64,000 nt of DNA from JBIQJD01 sp044507695 (GTDB lineage Bacteria; Bacteroidota; Ignavibacteria; Ignavibacteriales; Ignavibacteriaceae). Where the stretch lies: contig JBIQJD010000009.1 of assembly GCA_044507695.1 (NCBI GenBank), forward strand, positions 1-64,000. The letters are read 5' to 3'. Position 1 is the stretch's first letter. Each line of letters begins with the position of its first letter. Shown here piece after piece: positions 16,698-26,571 of the stretch. The position numbers were made by a program, and so were the translations under genes. The notes under the pieces are model-generated. The model did not search any database and was not told the origin of the DNA. It was given only the letters and a program-made list of their open reading frames with translations.

Positions 16698-19184
16698 TCA
16701 CAGATTTCTTAAAATTGTTTCAAGCTGTTCTTCATTTTCAACAATAACAGTGCGGGCTTTGCTACCATCATTAGGCCCAACAATTCCTGCCTCCTCAAGC
16801 TGATCAACAATTCTTGCAGCACGTGAATAACCAAGTTTTAATCTTCTCTGCAGCAAAGAAACAGAACCCTGCTGATGTCTTACAATTACGCGTGCGGCAT
16901 CTTCAAACATCGGATCAAGATCTCCTAAAAATCCGCCGGCTGCTTCTTTCTTTTTCTCATACAATGATGGCAGAAAATACGGCTTTGAATAAGCCGGCTG
17001 CTTCTGAATATAATCTGTAATTCTTTCAACTTCATCGGTTGAAATAAATGCATTCTGAATTCTGCTCGGCTTTGGTAATCCGGTTGGAAGAAAAAGCATA
17101 TCACCTTTGCCAAGCAATTGTTCCGCACCGTTCATATCAAGGATTGTTCGTGAATCTATCTTGGTTGCAACCTGGTAAGCAATTCTTGCACTAAAGTTCG
17201 CTTTGATAACTCCGGTAATAACATTAACTGAAGGACGCTGCGTAGCAAGCACCAGATGAATACCAACAGCCCGTGCAAGCTGAGCAAGTCTTGCAATCGG
17301 TTCTTCAACTTCTTTTCCTGCTGTTATCATTAAATCTGCAAGCTCATCAATTATTACCACAAGATACGGAAGCGGATGATGTTTCATTTCATCGGTATCT
17401 TTTGGTTTTCTAACCGGATCAGAAACTTTATGATTATAATCAACAATATTTCTAACGCCTGCTTTTGCAAGTTTATCGTAACGCTTCTCCATTTCATATT
17501 CAACAGATTTCAGAAGAAGAACTGCATTCTGCGGGTTTGTAATTATCTCCTCATCAAGATCCGGAGAAACAGCCAAGTAATGCCTTCTCAATTTATTGTA
17601 AAAAGATAATTCGATTTTTTTCGGATCAATCATTGCAAGTTTTACTTCCGAAGGCTGCTTTGAATAGAGCAGACTTGAAATAATCATATTTATACCAACG
17701 GATTTTCCGGAACCTGTTGAGCCTGCAATAAGCAAGTGCGGCATCTTTGCAAGATCAGTAATGTAAACATCTCCGTTTATTGTTTTGCCAAGTGCAAGGG
17801 GAAGCTCTGCTTTTGAATCAGAAATTTTACCAAGCACAGAACGAGCATTAACGAGTGAAGCTTCCGCGTTTGGTATTTCAACACCAATTGCACTTTTACC
17901 CGGAATAGGAGCAATTATTCTTATACCTCGTGCCGCAAGAGCAAGGGCAATATCATTTTCCAATCCTACAATTTTACTAATCTTTACTCCCGGCGCAGGA
18001 ACAATTTCATATAAAGTTACAACGGGACCGGGAGTAACAGAAATATCCTGAATATCAATATCAAATAATTTCAGTTTTTCTTTTAAGAGTTCAGCGTTCC
18101 GTGTAAGTTCTTCTTCCGCAACTTTGAAATCTTCTTCAGGAGCTGCTTCAAGTAAATCGAGTCCCGGTTTTTTATAATTAATTTTTTCTTCCCAGTTGTT
18201 AGGCAGTTCAGCTTCTTTTGTGCGGTCTACCTGTGCTTCCTGAACTTCACCGGTTTTTACAAGATCAACTTTTTTACTTTCTTCTTCCTGAACAATATTT
18301 TTTTCATCGGCTGCAGGTTCATCATTCTTTCGTATTATGCGGATACGCGTTTGCTCTTCGGCTTCTTTTTCCATCAGTTCTTCCGCAGAAGCGGATTGAA
18401 TTTCCGCCGGAATTTTTTTCTTTGTTTTTTCTGCCTTCTTTTTTTCCTGTCTTAGTGATTTTATCTTTTCAAGGTTTTCTTCCTGCTTTTCATCTATACC
18501 GCTGTTTTTATATTCTTCTTTAATTGTATTTACGGAATGAGAAAAAACATTTTTTAAGAACTGAAATATTTTTTCAATCTTTAAATCAAAAACAATTATA
18601 AGCAGAACAACCATTGATCCTGTTAAGAAAAGAAGGCTGCCAATTCCGCCCAGGAGCTTTCTTAAAACATCTCCGGTGTAATCTCCAATTCCGCCGGAGA
18701 GTTCATAAACATTTGCAAAGAGATTATAATGGCTTCTTACAACGCCAAAAAATGATGCAAGAAGTATTCCGCTTATTAACAGGAAGTTTGATGTGTGAAT
18801 TATAAAACGGAAATTAATTTTCTGGAAAAAGGAAAATCCCCATATAAAAAACATAATAGGAAAAACTGCAGAGAAAATACCAAGTGTTGAGTTAATGAAG
18901 AAATCAGAAATATATGCGCCGAAAATTCCAAGCCAGTTTCTTGTACTATCTGCCTTATGCTGAAATTCTGCATCCGGTGAAAAAACTCTGAACAAATCTG
19001 AAAATTCATAATGAAGATTTGCTTTATCAAATCTTGAATAAGATAAAATGCTGAAGAGAATTAAAATTGAAAGGAGGATAAGAAATATCCCGAGAATTTT
19101 TTTCTTTTTCTCTTTTGAAATGGTGAAATAATTTTCACCCGTGGATGGTTTTGCCGGAGCTTTTTTCTTTTTCTTCAAAGCCAT
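16698..19184 (-). CDS. ftsK: DNA translocase FtsK/SpoIIIE
   Basis: The 828-aa septal DNA pump clears chromosome termini during division. The N-terminus has about four membrane helices (first at about 30-50). A charged Lys/Glu-rich linker covers about 225-340, then the alpha/beta motor with Walker A GSTGSGKS (about 488-495) and Walker B LVVIIDELADLM. A C-terminal gamma winged helix (QQGSVSLLQRRLKLGYSRAARIVDQLE) reads polar sequences. All parts are present, so it is likely functional. It starts 20 bp after comB. Confidence 0.97.
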   Translation of the reverse strand: MALKKKKKAPAKPSTGENYFTISKEKKKKILGIFLILLSILILFSILSYSRFDKANLHYEFSDLFRVFSPDAEFQHKADSTRNWLGIFGAYISDFFINSTLGIFSAVFPIMFFIWGFSFFQKINFRFIIHTSNFLLISGILLASFFGVVRSHYNLFANVYELSGGIGDYTGDVLRKLLGGIGSLLFLTGSMVVLLIIVFDLKIEKIFQFLKNVFSHSVNTIKEEYKNSGIDEKQEENLEKIKSLRQEKKKAEKTKKKIPAEIQSASAEELMEKEAEEQTRIRIIRKNDEPAADEKNIVQEEESKKVDLVKTGEVQEAQVDRTKEAELPNNWEEKINYKKPGLDLLEAAPEEDFKVAEEELTRNAELLKEKLKLFDIDIQDISVTPGPVVTLYEIVPAPGVKISKIVGLENDIALALAARGIRIIAPIPGKSAIGVEIPNAEASLVNARSVLGKISDSKAELPLALGKTINGDVYITDLAKMPHLLIAGSTGSGKSVGINMIISSLLYSKQPSEVKLAMIDPKKIELSFYNKLRRHYLAVSPDLDEEIITNPQNAVLLLKSVEYEMEKRYDKLAKAGVRNIVDYNHKVSDPVRKPKDTDEMKHHPLPYLVVIIDELADLMITAGKEVEEPIARLAQLARAVGIHLVLATQRPSVNVITGVIKANFSARIAYQVATKIDSRTILDMNGAEQLLGKGDMLFLPTGLPKPSRIQNAFISTDEVERITDYIQKQPAYSKPYFLPSLYEKKKEAAGGFLGDLDPMFEDAARVIVRHQQGSVSLLQRRLKLGYSRAARIVDQLEEAGIVGPNDGSKARTVIVENEEQLETILRNL

Positions 19185-19204
19185 TTAGTATCAGTTTTGC
19201 CTGT

Positions 19205-19942
19205 TCAAGGTTTATTATTTGCCGGGAGCAATTTAATAACATTTCCTGAAAAATATGGAATCACACCTGTACTATTCAATCGGCTGCAGAATTTAATATC
19301 TGATTCAAAACCATTCTCAAGCAAAATTTTTCCGTGCTCTGATTCTTTAAGAATTTTTAAAATGCTTTTACCGTAAGATTTGCTTAACGCTGCAGAAGCC
19401 TTTGCTGAATCTGTAAGATTGACGGTTTCTTTCTGCTTCAATATTTCTGATACAATTCTGCCGGCACAAATTGTATCTTCAATTGAAAACATATTTCCCC
19501 TGCCTGAGCAGAGAATTTCAAAATCTTTATTTAAAGAAATCATGTGAGATACAATTGCAGAAAGATTTTGAAATGATGCAACGAAAAGATTTTCAGAAAA
19601 CTTAGCTTTTACTATTGCTCTTGTTCCGTTTGTTGTATAATGGATAATTGTTTTCCCATTCACAACTTCACGTGTATATTCAAGCGGTGAATTGCCGAGC
19701 GCAAATCCTTCGATTTTTTTTGTATTTCTTTCACCGCCAATGAGCGTCTGTCCGCCAAACATTCCCCCTGAAACTTTAACTGCAAACTCAACAGTTGCAA
19801 CAGGAACAATTTCTTTTGCACCGTTTTCAAGCGCTGTAATTATAACACTGGAAGCGCGCAGTACATCAATAACAATTGTTGTTTTGCCTGTAAAGAAAAG
19901 TTCATCAACATTTAATGGAGAAAGAATTACATTAATTTTCAT
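19205..19942 (-). CDS. comB: Probable 2-phosphosulfolactate phosphatase
   Basis: The 245-aa protein matches the ComB family: FTGKTTIVIDVLRASSVIITALENGAKEIVPV at the start, then LIGGERNTKKIEGFALGNSPLEY, TTNGTRAI and CSGRGNMFSIEDTICAGRIV. ComB hydrolyses 2-phosphosulfolactate in coenzyme M biosynthesis in methanogens. In bacteria without coenzyme M the family is common and its substrate is unsettled (sulfolactate metabolism is one proposal). No comA or comC is nearby. It sits between gcvT and ftsK. Confidence 0.88.
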   Translation of the reverse strand: MKINVILSPLNVDELFFTGKTTIVIDVLRASSVIITALENGAKEIVPVATVEFAVKVSGGMFGGQTLIGGERNTKKIEGFALGNSPLEYTREVVNGKTIIHYTTNGTRAIVKAKFSENLFVASFQNLSAIVSHMISLNKDFEILCSGRGNMFSIEDTICAGRIVSEILKQKETVNLTDSAKASAALSKSYGKSILKILKESEHGKILLENGFESDIKFCSRLNSTGVIPYFSGNVIKLLPANNKP

Positions 19943-19982
19943 AACATCTGAATCTGAATAATCCGTTTTCTGATTTATCTTT

Positions 19983-21071
19983 CTATTTATTTATAAATGG
20001 AAGTTTAACTACTTCAGCGGGAACTTCTTTTCCCCTGATATTAAAATTAACTTTAGAACCGATTGCTGCATGTTCAGGTTCAACATAAGCCAGAGCAATA
20101 GGTTTTTCCAGAACAGGACTTACAGTACCGCTTGTAACTATGCCTATTTTCTTTCCATCAGCCGTAATTTCATAACCATGGCGCGGAAAAGCCTTTTCAT
20201 CCGAAACCAGCGCTGCAAGTTTTCTTTTCACTCCTTCGGATTTAATCTTAAGCAATGCTTCTTTCCCGATGAATTCATCTTTATTTAATTTGGTTATCCA
20301 TCCAAGCCCGGCTTCAAGAGGATTTGTCATTGCATCAATATCATTTCCGTATAAACAAAAACCCATTTCAAGCCGGAGAGAATCTCTTGCGCCTAATCCA
20401 ACAGGAGAAACTGTTAAATTTTCATCAGCAGTTGAAAAGATTTTATTCCATATTTTTTCCGCAGCAGTTTCATCACCTGTAAAATAAATTTCATAACCAA
20501 GTTCACCCGTGTATCCTGTTCTTGAAATCAGAACATCCATATCATCAATTTTTGTATTTGTAAAATGATAATACTCAAGATTGCCAGGATCATCAGCACA
20601 AATTTTATTCATCACTTTTAATGAGTTTGGTCCCTGAACCGCAAGGAGAGAATAATCATCGCTTTTATTTATAAGCTCAACACCAAATTTATTATTCTGA
20701 AGCATCCAGTTAAAATCTTTTTCAATATTTGATGCATTAACAACGAGCAGAAATTCTTCATCTGAAAATTTATAAACAAGAAGATCATCAACTATTCCGG
20801 CATCGGCATAGCACATTGCAGAATACTGAACTCTGCCCGGGAATAATTTTGCTACATCATTTATTGTAATGTACTGAACAAAATCGCGCGCTTTTTTTCC
20901 TTTAACAAAAATTTCTCCCATGTGTGAAACATCAAAAACGCCGGCTGATTTTCTAACAGCGTTATGTTCTGCAATAATTGAATTATATTGAATCGGCATT
21001 AAGTAGCCGGCAAACTCAACAATTTTTGCACCTAGTTTCAGATGCTGTTCGTAAAATTTAGTTTTTTTCAT
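19983..21071 (-). CDS. gcvT: Aminomethyltransferase (glycine cleavage T protein)
   Basis: The 362-aa T protein takes the aminomethyl group from the lipoylated H protein to tetrahydrofolate, giving methylene-THF and ammonia. It opens with TKFYEQHLKLGAKIVEFAGYLMPIQY and carries the folate-binding segment VFDVSHMGEIFVKG, the GARDSLRLEMGFCLYGNDI region and the C-terminal barrel. Length is normal. The other glycine cleavage genes (gcvH, gcvP) are not in the window. It appears to head the comB-ftsK run. Confidence 0.96.
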   Translation of the reverse strand: MKKTKFYEQHLKLGAKIVEFAGYLMPIQYNSIIAEHNAVRKSAGVFDVSHMGEIFVKGKKARDFVQYITINDVAKLFPGRVQYSAMCYADAGIVDDLLVYKFSDEEFLLVVNASNIEKDFNWMLQNNKFGVELINKSDDYSLLAVQGPNSLKVMNKICADDPGNLEYYHFTNTKIDDMDVLISRTGYTGELGYEIYFTGDETAAEKIWNKIFSTADENLTVSPVGLGARDSLRLEMGFCLYGNDIDAMTNPLEAGLGWITKLNKDEFIGKEALLKIKSEGVKRKLAALVSDEKAFPRHGYEITADGKKIGIVTSGTVSPVLEKPIALAYVEPEHAAIGSKVNFNIRGKEVPAEVVKLPFINK

Positions 21072-21109
21072 TTCTTTATTTAGTTAATAATTAATAGCCG
21101 GGATAATTA

Positions 21110-22720
21110 TTATTTAACTTCATCGGTTAATTCTTTATCTGTTTTTGCAGAGAAGAATTTGATCTGACCGACGGGCAAATTTTCATCTTCAATAAGTTTT
21201 AACTTAACCAAATATTTAAGCTGAAGTTTGAAAAGTGATTTAACGGTTCCTTCTTTTAATTTTGCCGCAACAGATGGATGACATTTTATAATGATTGATC
21301 TTTCTTTAGAATGCTTTTTAAATTTTTTAATCCATTCTTCAAGATCATAAACAACATGTGAATGTTTTGTAAGCAATCCTGTACCCATACAGTAAGGGCA
21401 AACTTCTTTCATTGCCTGAAGGATATTTTGTCTTATGCGCTGGCGTGTAATCTGAACGAGACCGAAATCAGACATAGGCAGCACAGAAACTTTTGCGCGG
21501 TCTTTGCGGAATTCTTTTCTTAACTCATCATAAATTTTTTTGCGGTTCTTTTCTTCTTCAAGATCGATAAAATCAATTACAATTATTCCGCCAATATCAC
21601 GCAGTCTCATTTGTCTTGCAATTTCGCGCGCCGCTTCAAGATCAGTTTTTAATGAGTTTAATTCCTGTTCTTTGCTTTTAGCATATCTGCCGCTGTTAAC
21701 ATCAATAACAACCATTGCTTCGGTGTGTTCAATAATCAGGTAGCCGCCGCTTGGCAGAGGAACTTTTCTGCCCATTAAAGTTTTTATCTGTTCTTCAATT
21801 TTGAATGCATCAAATATTCCGTTTGATGATCTGAAATATTCAATCTTATCAGCAAGTTCGGGATGAACTAGCTGAACATAATTTTTAATCTGCTTATAAA
21901 GTTTTTTTGAATCGATAAAAACTTTTGAAACATCGGGAGTGAATAAATCCCTTATTACACTCGAAGTTGTGCTGAGATCCTGGTAGATAAGTGCCGGTGG
22001 TTTTTCATTCTTTACTGTTGATTCAATTTCTTCCCAGGTTTTAACAAGATTTTTTAAATCTTCTTTAAGTGAATCTTCTGTTTGATTTTTTGCAACAGTT
22101 CTTATAATCAAACCATAATTTTTAGGAAGAATACTTCTTGCAATACTTCTTAATCTTCTTCTCTCCCTGAAATCGGAAATCTTTTTTGATACTCCGATTT
22201 TTCCATCAAACGGAAGAAGTACACAGAATCTTCCCGGAAGTGAAACGGAAGAACTTACCCTTACACCTTTATTATTAACGGGTTCTTTTGTGATTTGAAC
22301 AATTATATCCTGCCCTTTATGAAGTTTAGGAATAACAGGATTTTGTTTTTCTTCCTTCCTGTTTTTAACCTGTTCGCGGGTTCCACCATTCTGGCCGGCG
22401 GAATTATCTTTAGAATCCTTTATTTCTTTTTCATCTTCCTCCTCATCATCAATATCGGAATCATCACCGAGCATATCCTGAAATTGCTGCGTTGTTTCAC
22501 CAATATCTGAAAAATGAAGGAATGCATCGTGCTTCATACCTATATCAACAAATGCAGCTTTAATTCCGGGCAGAACTCTGGCTACTTTCCCCAGGTAGAT
22601 GTCACCAACCATGCGGCGGTTTTCGGGATAATCAACAAAAAAGTCGACTAAATTCCCGTCTTCTGTAATGGCTACCCTCGTTTGGGTAGTAGAAGAATTG
22701 ATGATAATTTCTTTTGTCAT
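21110..22720 (-). CDS. rng: Ribonuclease G/E family endoribonuclease
   Basis: The 536-aa enzyme is of RNase G type and processes rRNA precursors and mRNA. An N-terminal S1-like domain (GDIYLGKVARVLPGIKAAFVDIG) is interrupted by a very acidic insert at about residues 90-110 (repeated D/E, then a Lys/Asn-rich stretch). The catalytic DNase I-like core has VIDVNSGRYAKSKEQE and IGGIIVIDFIDL. The zinc-link CPYCMGTGL is present. It lacks the long scaffold tail of RNase E. The ATG at 22720 is preferred over an in-frame TTG at 22729 because a purine-rich AAAAGAG lies at better spacing. Confidence 0.93.
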   Translation of the reverse strand: MTKEIIINSSTTQTRVAITEDGNLVDFFVDYPENRRMVGDIYLGKVARVLPGIKAAFVDIGMKHDAFLHFSDIGETTQQFQDMLGDDSDIDDEEEDEKEIKDSKDNSAGQNGGTREQVKNRKEEKQNPVIPKLHKGQDIIVQITKEPVNNKGVRVSSSVSLPGRFCVLLPFDGKIGVSKKISDFRERRRLRSIARSILPKNYGLIIRTVAKNQTEDSLKEDLKNLVKTWEEIESTVKNEKPPALIYQDLSTTSSVIRDLFTPDVSKVFIDSKKLYKQIKNYVQLVHPELADKIEYFRSSNGIFDAFKIEEQIKTLMGRKVPLPSGGYLIIEHTEAMVVIDVNSGRYAKSKEQELNSLKTDLEAAREIARQMRLRDIGGIIVIDFIDLEEEKNRKKIYDELRKEFRKDRAKVSVLPMSDFGLVQITRQRIRQNILQAMKEVCPYCMGTGLLTKHSHVVYDLEEWIKKFKKHSKERSIIIKCHPSVAAKLKEGTVKSLFKLQLKYLVKLKLIEDENLPVGQIKFFSAKTDKELTDEVK

Positions 22721-22954
22721 ATAGAACAAACTCTTTTAATCCCGGTTCATGCGGGATCATTAAAAAATTTAAAATGTGCGGCCCGGCAGTACAAGAATTA
22801 TCTTCAACCGCTGTAAATTCATAGAAGAAATGAATCAGAATTAATATGTTAAATCTGATTGGTATAACTGCAGAGCAATTGTTATTTATAATTGATAAAT
22901 CCAATAAATAGAAAAAAATTAATGATCAGAACATTAACTAATTAAACCTTGGAG

Positions 22955-22982
22955 CAGCGGTAATATTAAAATGCTGCCGCTG
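22955..22982. other. Hairpin between pnp and rng
   Basis: CAGCGG and CCGCTG pair across a loop that contains AT-rich sequence and a second GCTG, in the 300-bp gap between the pnp terminator and rng. It may be a second terminator or a leader structure of rng. The rest of the gap (22730-22996) shows no gene. Confidence 0.4.
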
Positions 22983-22996
22983 TTCTTTAAAAAGGA

Positions 22997-23024
22997 AAAT
23001 GCTGAATAAGAATATTCAGCATTT
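22997..23024 (-). terminator. Terminator of the rimP-pnp operon
   Basis: AAATGCTGAATA and TATTCAGCATTT form a perfect 12-bp stem with a 4-nt loop, 4 bp after the pnp stop codon. On the minus strand it is followed by UUCCUUUUU. It ends the translation/RNA operon. Confidence 0.85.
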
Positions 23025-23028
23025 AAAA

Positions 23029-25140
23029 TCAGCCTTCGGTTTCGTTCTTGTTATTTGAACCATTTTCTTTAAGCAGTTCTTTTCTGCTTAAGGATAATTT
23101 TCCGTTTTCAATTTTAACAAGCTTAACAGTTACTTTATCACCTTCTTTATAGTAATCAGTAACTTTATTTACACGCTTGTTATCAATTTGTGAAATATGA
23201 AGCAGGCCTTCTTTGCCGGGTAAAATTTCAACGAACGCGCCAAAGTCCATAATCTTTGTAATAACGCCTTCATAAACTTCTCCAACTTCCGGAGTAGCAG
23301 TCATCTTCTTAATATATTCTTTACACTTCTGGGCGCTTTCTTTATTTGGAGAAGCAATATTAACTGTTCCGTCATCGTCAATATTAATATCAACACCAAA
23401 TAATCTTTGCATGCCTTGAATTGTTTTACCGCCGGGACCAATAATAAGCCCGATCTGATCGGTCTCAACCTTCATTGTAATCAATCTTGGTGCAAACGGA
23501 GACAATTGATCTTTAGGCTTGCTGATTGCTTCATTCATAATTTTAAGAATGTGCATCCTGCCTTCTTTTGCCTGCCGTAAAGCCTTCTCCATAATTTCAA
23601 AAGAAATTCCCTGGATTTTTATATCCATCTGAAATGCCGTTATGCCTTGTTCTGTACCGGCAACTTTAAAATCCATATCTCCAAGATGATCTTCATTCCC
23701 GAGAATATCAGATAATATCTGGTAACGGGAATCTTCCTTAACCAATCCCATTGCAATACCGGCAACAGCAGATTTAACCGGTACTCCGCCATCCATTAAA
23801 GAAAGAGAGCCGGAACAAACAGATGCCATTGATGAAGATCCGTTTGATTCAAGTATATCTGAAATTATCCTGCAAGTATATGGGAATTGATCTTCCGGGG
23901 GCATTACATTTTTTAAAGCGCGCTCTGCAAGATTGCCGTGGCCGATTTCTCTTCTTCCAACTCCGGTCATTCTGCCAACTTCACCAACACTGAATGGCGG
24001 AAAGTTATAATGAAGCATGAATTTCTTTCCGTACTCCGGAGTAAGTCCTTCAATCATCTGCTCATCGTTTTTTGTACCGAGAGTTAGTGTTGCAAGACTT
24101 TGTGTTTCTCCTCTTGTGAATAATGCAGAACCGTGAGTTCTCGGAAGTACACTTAGTTCAACACTTATCGGTCTTATCTGAGTTGTATTTCTGCCGTCTA
24201 ATCTTATTCCTTCGGTAAGAATTCTTTCTCGCATTAATTCTTTTTCAAGATCATGCAGAATTTGCCCAATAACTTTTTCCTGCTCGGGATATTTTTCTGC
24301 AAGCGCGGTTTTTACTTCTTCATTCAAAGCTTTATTAGCATTGCTTCTTTCTTCTTTTGAAAGAACAGAATAAACTATGTTTTTATATTTCTCCCGCGCA
24401 AGTTCCATTACATCATTGAATAACTGCTCATCAATAACTTTAGCAGGAACTTCTTTTTTTGGCTTGCCTGTTACTGCCTGCAAATCAAGCTGAAGCTGCA
24501 CAAGTTTTTTAATTTCCTGCTGTGCAAATTTGAGAGCGTTAAGCAAATCTTCTTCACTAATTTCTTTTGATTCACCTTCCACCATCAGAATTGAATCTGC
24601 AGTACCGCCAACTACAAGTTCAAGATCGCTTTCAGCAATTTGCTTTAAAGTTGGATTACAGATGAATTCTCCGTTAACTCTGCCAACTCTTACTTCACCA
24701 ATTGGCCCTAGGAACGGAATATCAGAAATTGTAAGAGCTGCAGATGCTCCAACAGCAGCAACAACATCAGGATCATTCTCTCCATCATAAGATAAAACAA
24801 GGGCTATAATCTGTGTTTCATTTTTAAATTCATCAGGGAATAAGGGACGGATGGGCCGGTCAATTAATCTTGCACTTAGAATTTCTTTTTCGGTAGGTCT
24901 ACCTTCACGTTTAATATAACCGCCGGGAAATTTACCGGCAGCAGAACTTCTTTCCCTGTATTCAACCTGAAGCGGAAAAAAATCCTGATCTTCTTTGGCT
25001 TCATCGGCAGCAACTGCTGTTACAAGCACCATTGTATCGCCATATCTTGCCATAACAGAACCATTAGCCTGCTTAGCATATCTTCCGGCTTCAATAGAAA
25101 ATAATTTCCCGCCGATTTCAACTTCTTTTATAAAAGCCAT
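23029..25140 (-). CDS. pnp: Polyribonucleotide nucleotidyltransferase (PNPase)
   Basis: The 703-aa exoribonuclease phosphorolyses RNA 3' to 5'. It has two RNase PH domains (first about 10-145, second about 310-540 with RTHGSALFTRGETQSLATLTLG and the active-site GDMDFKVAGT), a KH domain (VETDQIGLIIGPGGKTIQGMQ) and a C-terminal S1 domain (GEVYEGVITKIMDFGAFVEILPGKEGLLHISQI). All modules are intact. It starts 11 bp after rpsO, the conserved rpsO-pnp pair, and ends at a strong terminator. Confidence 0.98.
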   Translation of the reverse strand: MAFIKEVEIGGKLFSIEAGRYAKQANGSVMARYGDTMVLVTAVAADEAKEDQDFFPLQVEYRERSSAAGKFPGGYIKREGRPTEKEILSARLIDRPIRPLFPDEFKNETQIIALVLSYDGENDPDVVAAVGASAALTISDIPFLGPIGEVRVGRVNGEFICNPTLKQIAESDLELVVGGTADSILMVEGESKEISEEDLLNALKFAQQEIKKLVQLQLDLQAVTGKPKKEVPAKVIDEQLFNDVMELAREKYKNIVYSVLSKEERSNANKALNEEVKTALAEKYPEQEKVIGQILHDLEKELMRERILTEGIRLDGRNTTQIRPISVELSVLPRTHGSALFTRGETQSLATLTLGTKNDEQMIEGLTPEYGKKFMLHYNFPPFSVGEVGRMTGVGRREIGHGNLAERALKNVMPPEDQFPYTCRIISDILESNGSSSMASVCSGSLSLMDGGVPVKSAVAGIAMGLVKEDSRYQILSDILGNEDHLGDMDFKVAGTEQGITAFQMDIKIQGISFEIMEKALRQAKEGRMHILKIMNEAISKPKDQLSPFAPRLITMKVETDQIGLIIGPGGKTIQGMQRLFGVDINIDDDGTVNIASPNKESAQKCKEYIKKMTATPEVGEVYEGVITKIMDFGAFVEILPGKEGLLHISQIDNKRVNKVTDYYKEGDKVTVKLVKIENGKLSLSRKELLKENGSNNKNETEG

Positions 25141-25151
25141 TTATATACCTT

Positions 25152-25415
25152 TTACTTTCTTATATTCAATTCTTTAATAACTGCTCTGTATCTTTCAATA
25201 TCTTTTTTCATAAGATAATCAAGCAATCTTCTTCTTTTACCAACCATCATCATTAATCCTCTTCTTGAATGATGATCTTTTTTATGAGCATTGAAATGAT
25301 CGGTAAGATCATTTATACGCTGTGTTAATAATGCAATCTGCACTTCTGTTTTTCCGGAATCTTTTTCATTTGTTCCGAATTTTTTGATTAATTCGAGTTT
25401 CTGCTCTTTGGTCAT
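25152..25415 (-). CDS. rpsO: 30S ribosomal protein S15
   Basis: The 87-aa protein has the S15 signature: FGTNEKDSGKTEVQIALLTQRI, then LTDHFNAHKKDHHSRRGLMMMVGKRRRLLDYL. It binds 16S rRNA helix h22 and starts platform assembly. It sits immediately before pnp, as in most bacteria. In E. coli rpsO mRNA is autoregulated by S15; no specific structure was identified in the 95-bp leader here. Confidence 0.98.
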   Translation of the reverse strand: MTKEQKLELIKKFGTNEKDSGKTEVQIALLTQRINDLTDHFNAHKKDHHSRRGLMMMVGKRRRLLDYLMKKDIERYRAVIKELNIRK

Positions 25416-25510
25416 TTTATGTATCCTTTTGTTTGTTGTACGATGTAATTCCAGTTTTCACCAGTTAAATACAGTGTACCGGAATTCATTAATTAGTTTT
25501 CTTTAAAATT

Positions 25511-26455
25511 TTAATTACCGGATATAATCTTATTCATTATTAATAATCCGGCTTCTTTATCTTTATTCATTTGAAGAATTAATTCATCTGCTGAATTAAA
25601 TTTTTCTTCATCTCTCAATTTTTCAATCACGTTCACGGTAACGTATTCACCGTAAATATCCTCATCAAAATCATATATATAAACTTCCGGAATTATATAG
25701 CCGGAATCATAAAACGTTGGTCTTTTGCCTATGCTTAAAAGTCCAAAATGTTTTTGGCCGTTAACAAAAAATTCAACGAAATAAATACCAAGCGCCGGAA
25801 GTTGTTTATTCGGCTCACCTGATTGAATATTGGCGGTTGGAAAACCTAATTGCCTTCCGCGCTTATCACCTTCAATAACCTTACCTGAGAATGAATATGC
25901 TCTACCTAAAAGTTTATTTGCAAATTCAATATTTCCTGTCTCAAGGTATTTTCTGATTTTTGTACTGCTTACAGAGATTCCATCAATTTTCACCTCATCA
26001 ACAGCAGTTACATTAAATCCGTATTCACCGCCCATCTCACGCAGTGTAGTTTCATTACCGCCTCTGCCTTTGCCAAAATGGTGATCGTATCCAACAACAA
26101 TTTCAGAAACACCGGTTCCATTTATTATATATTTTTTTAAGAATTCTTCTGACGTAAGGCTGGAGAATTCTTTAGTAAAATTAATGATAAGCATATTCTG
26201 GATTCCGCTTTCTTCAATCAGGCGGATTTTTTCTTCAGTAGTTGAAAGCAGCTTGATATCATAACCCGCAGAAACAACTTTGCGCGGGTGAGGGTGGAAG
26301 GTTATTACAAAACTTCTTCCATTAATTTGCTGAGCTTTCTCATACACCTTATCAATAATTTTACGATGTCCTAAATGAACACCATCAAAAGTACCGATTG
26401 TAATTACAGTATTTTTATTCCACTGAATCCGGGCTAAATCTTCAAATATCTGCAT
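25511..26455 (-). CDS. ribF: Bifunctional riboflavin kinase / FAD synthetase
   Basis: The 314-aa enzyme converts riboflavin to FMN and FAD. The N-terminal nucleotidyltransferase half carries the HxGH-type motif TIGTFDGVHLGHRKII (about 20-35) and SSTKIRKYLETGN. The C-terminal kinase half begins near residue 185 with GDKRGRQLGFPTANI and continues through GLLSIGKRPTF. Length is standard. It lies between truB and rpsO in the translation operon, its common position. Confidence 0.97.
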   Translation of the reverse strand: MQIFEDLARIQWNKNTVITIGTFDGVHLGHRKIIDKVYEKAQQINGRSFVITFHPHPRKVVSAGYDIKLLSTTEEKIRLIEESGIQNMLIINFTKEFSSLTSEEFLKKYIINGTGVSEIVVGYDHHFGKGRGGNETTLREMGGEYGFNVTAVDEVKIDGISVSSTKIRKYLETGNIEFANKLLGRAYSFSGKVIEGDKRGRQLGFPTANIQSGEPNKQLPALGIYFVEFFVNGQKHFGLLSIGKRPTFYDSGYIIPEVYIYDFDEDIYGEYVTVNVIEKLRDEEKFNSADELILQMNKDKEAGLLIMNKIISGN

Positions 26456-26571
26456 AGAACTCTTAAAAAGCCCGTAAATATACTAAAAATTCGTGATTCT
26501 GAAATAATTTTAACTTACAGGCAGCAAATGCGCTGTTAAGATTAAACCGGTATCTTTTAATATTTACCATC

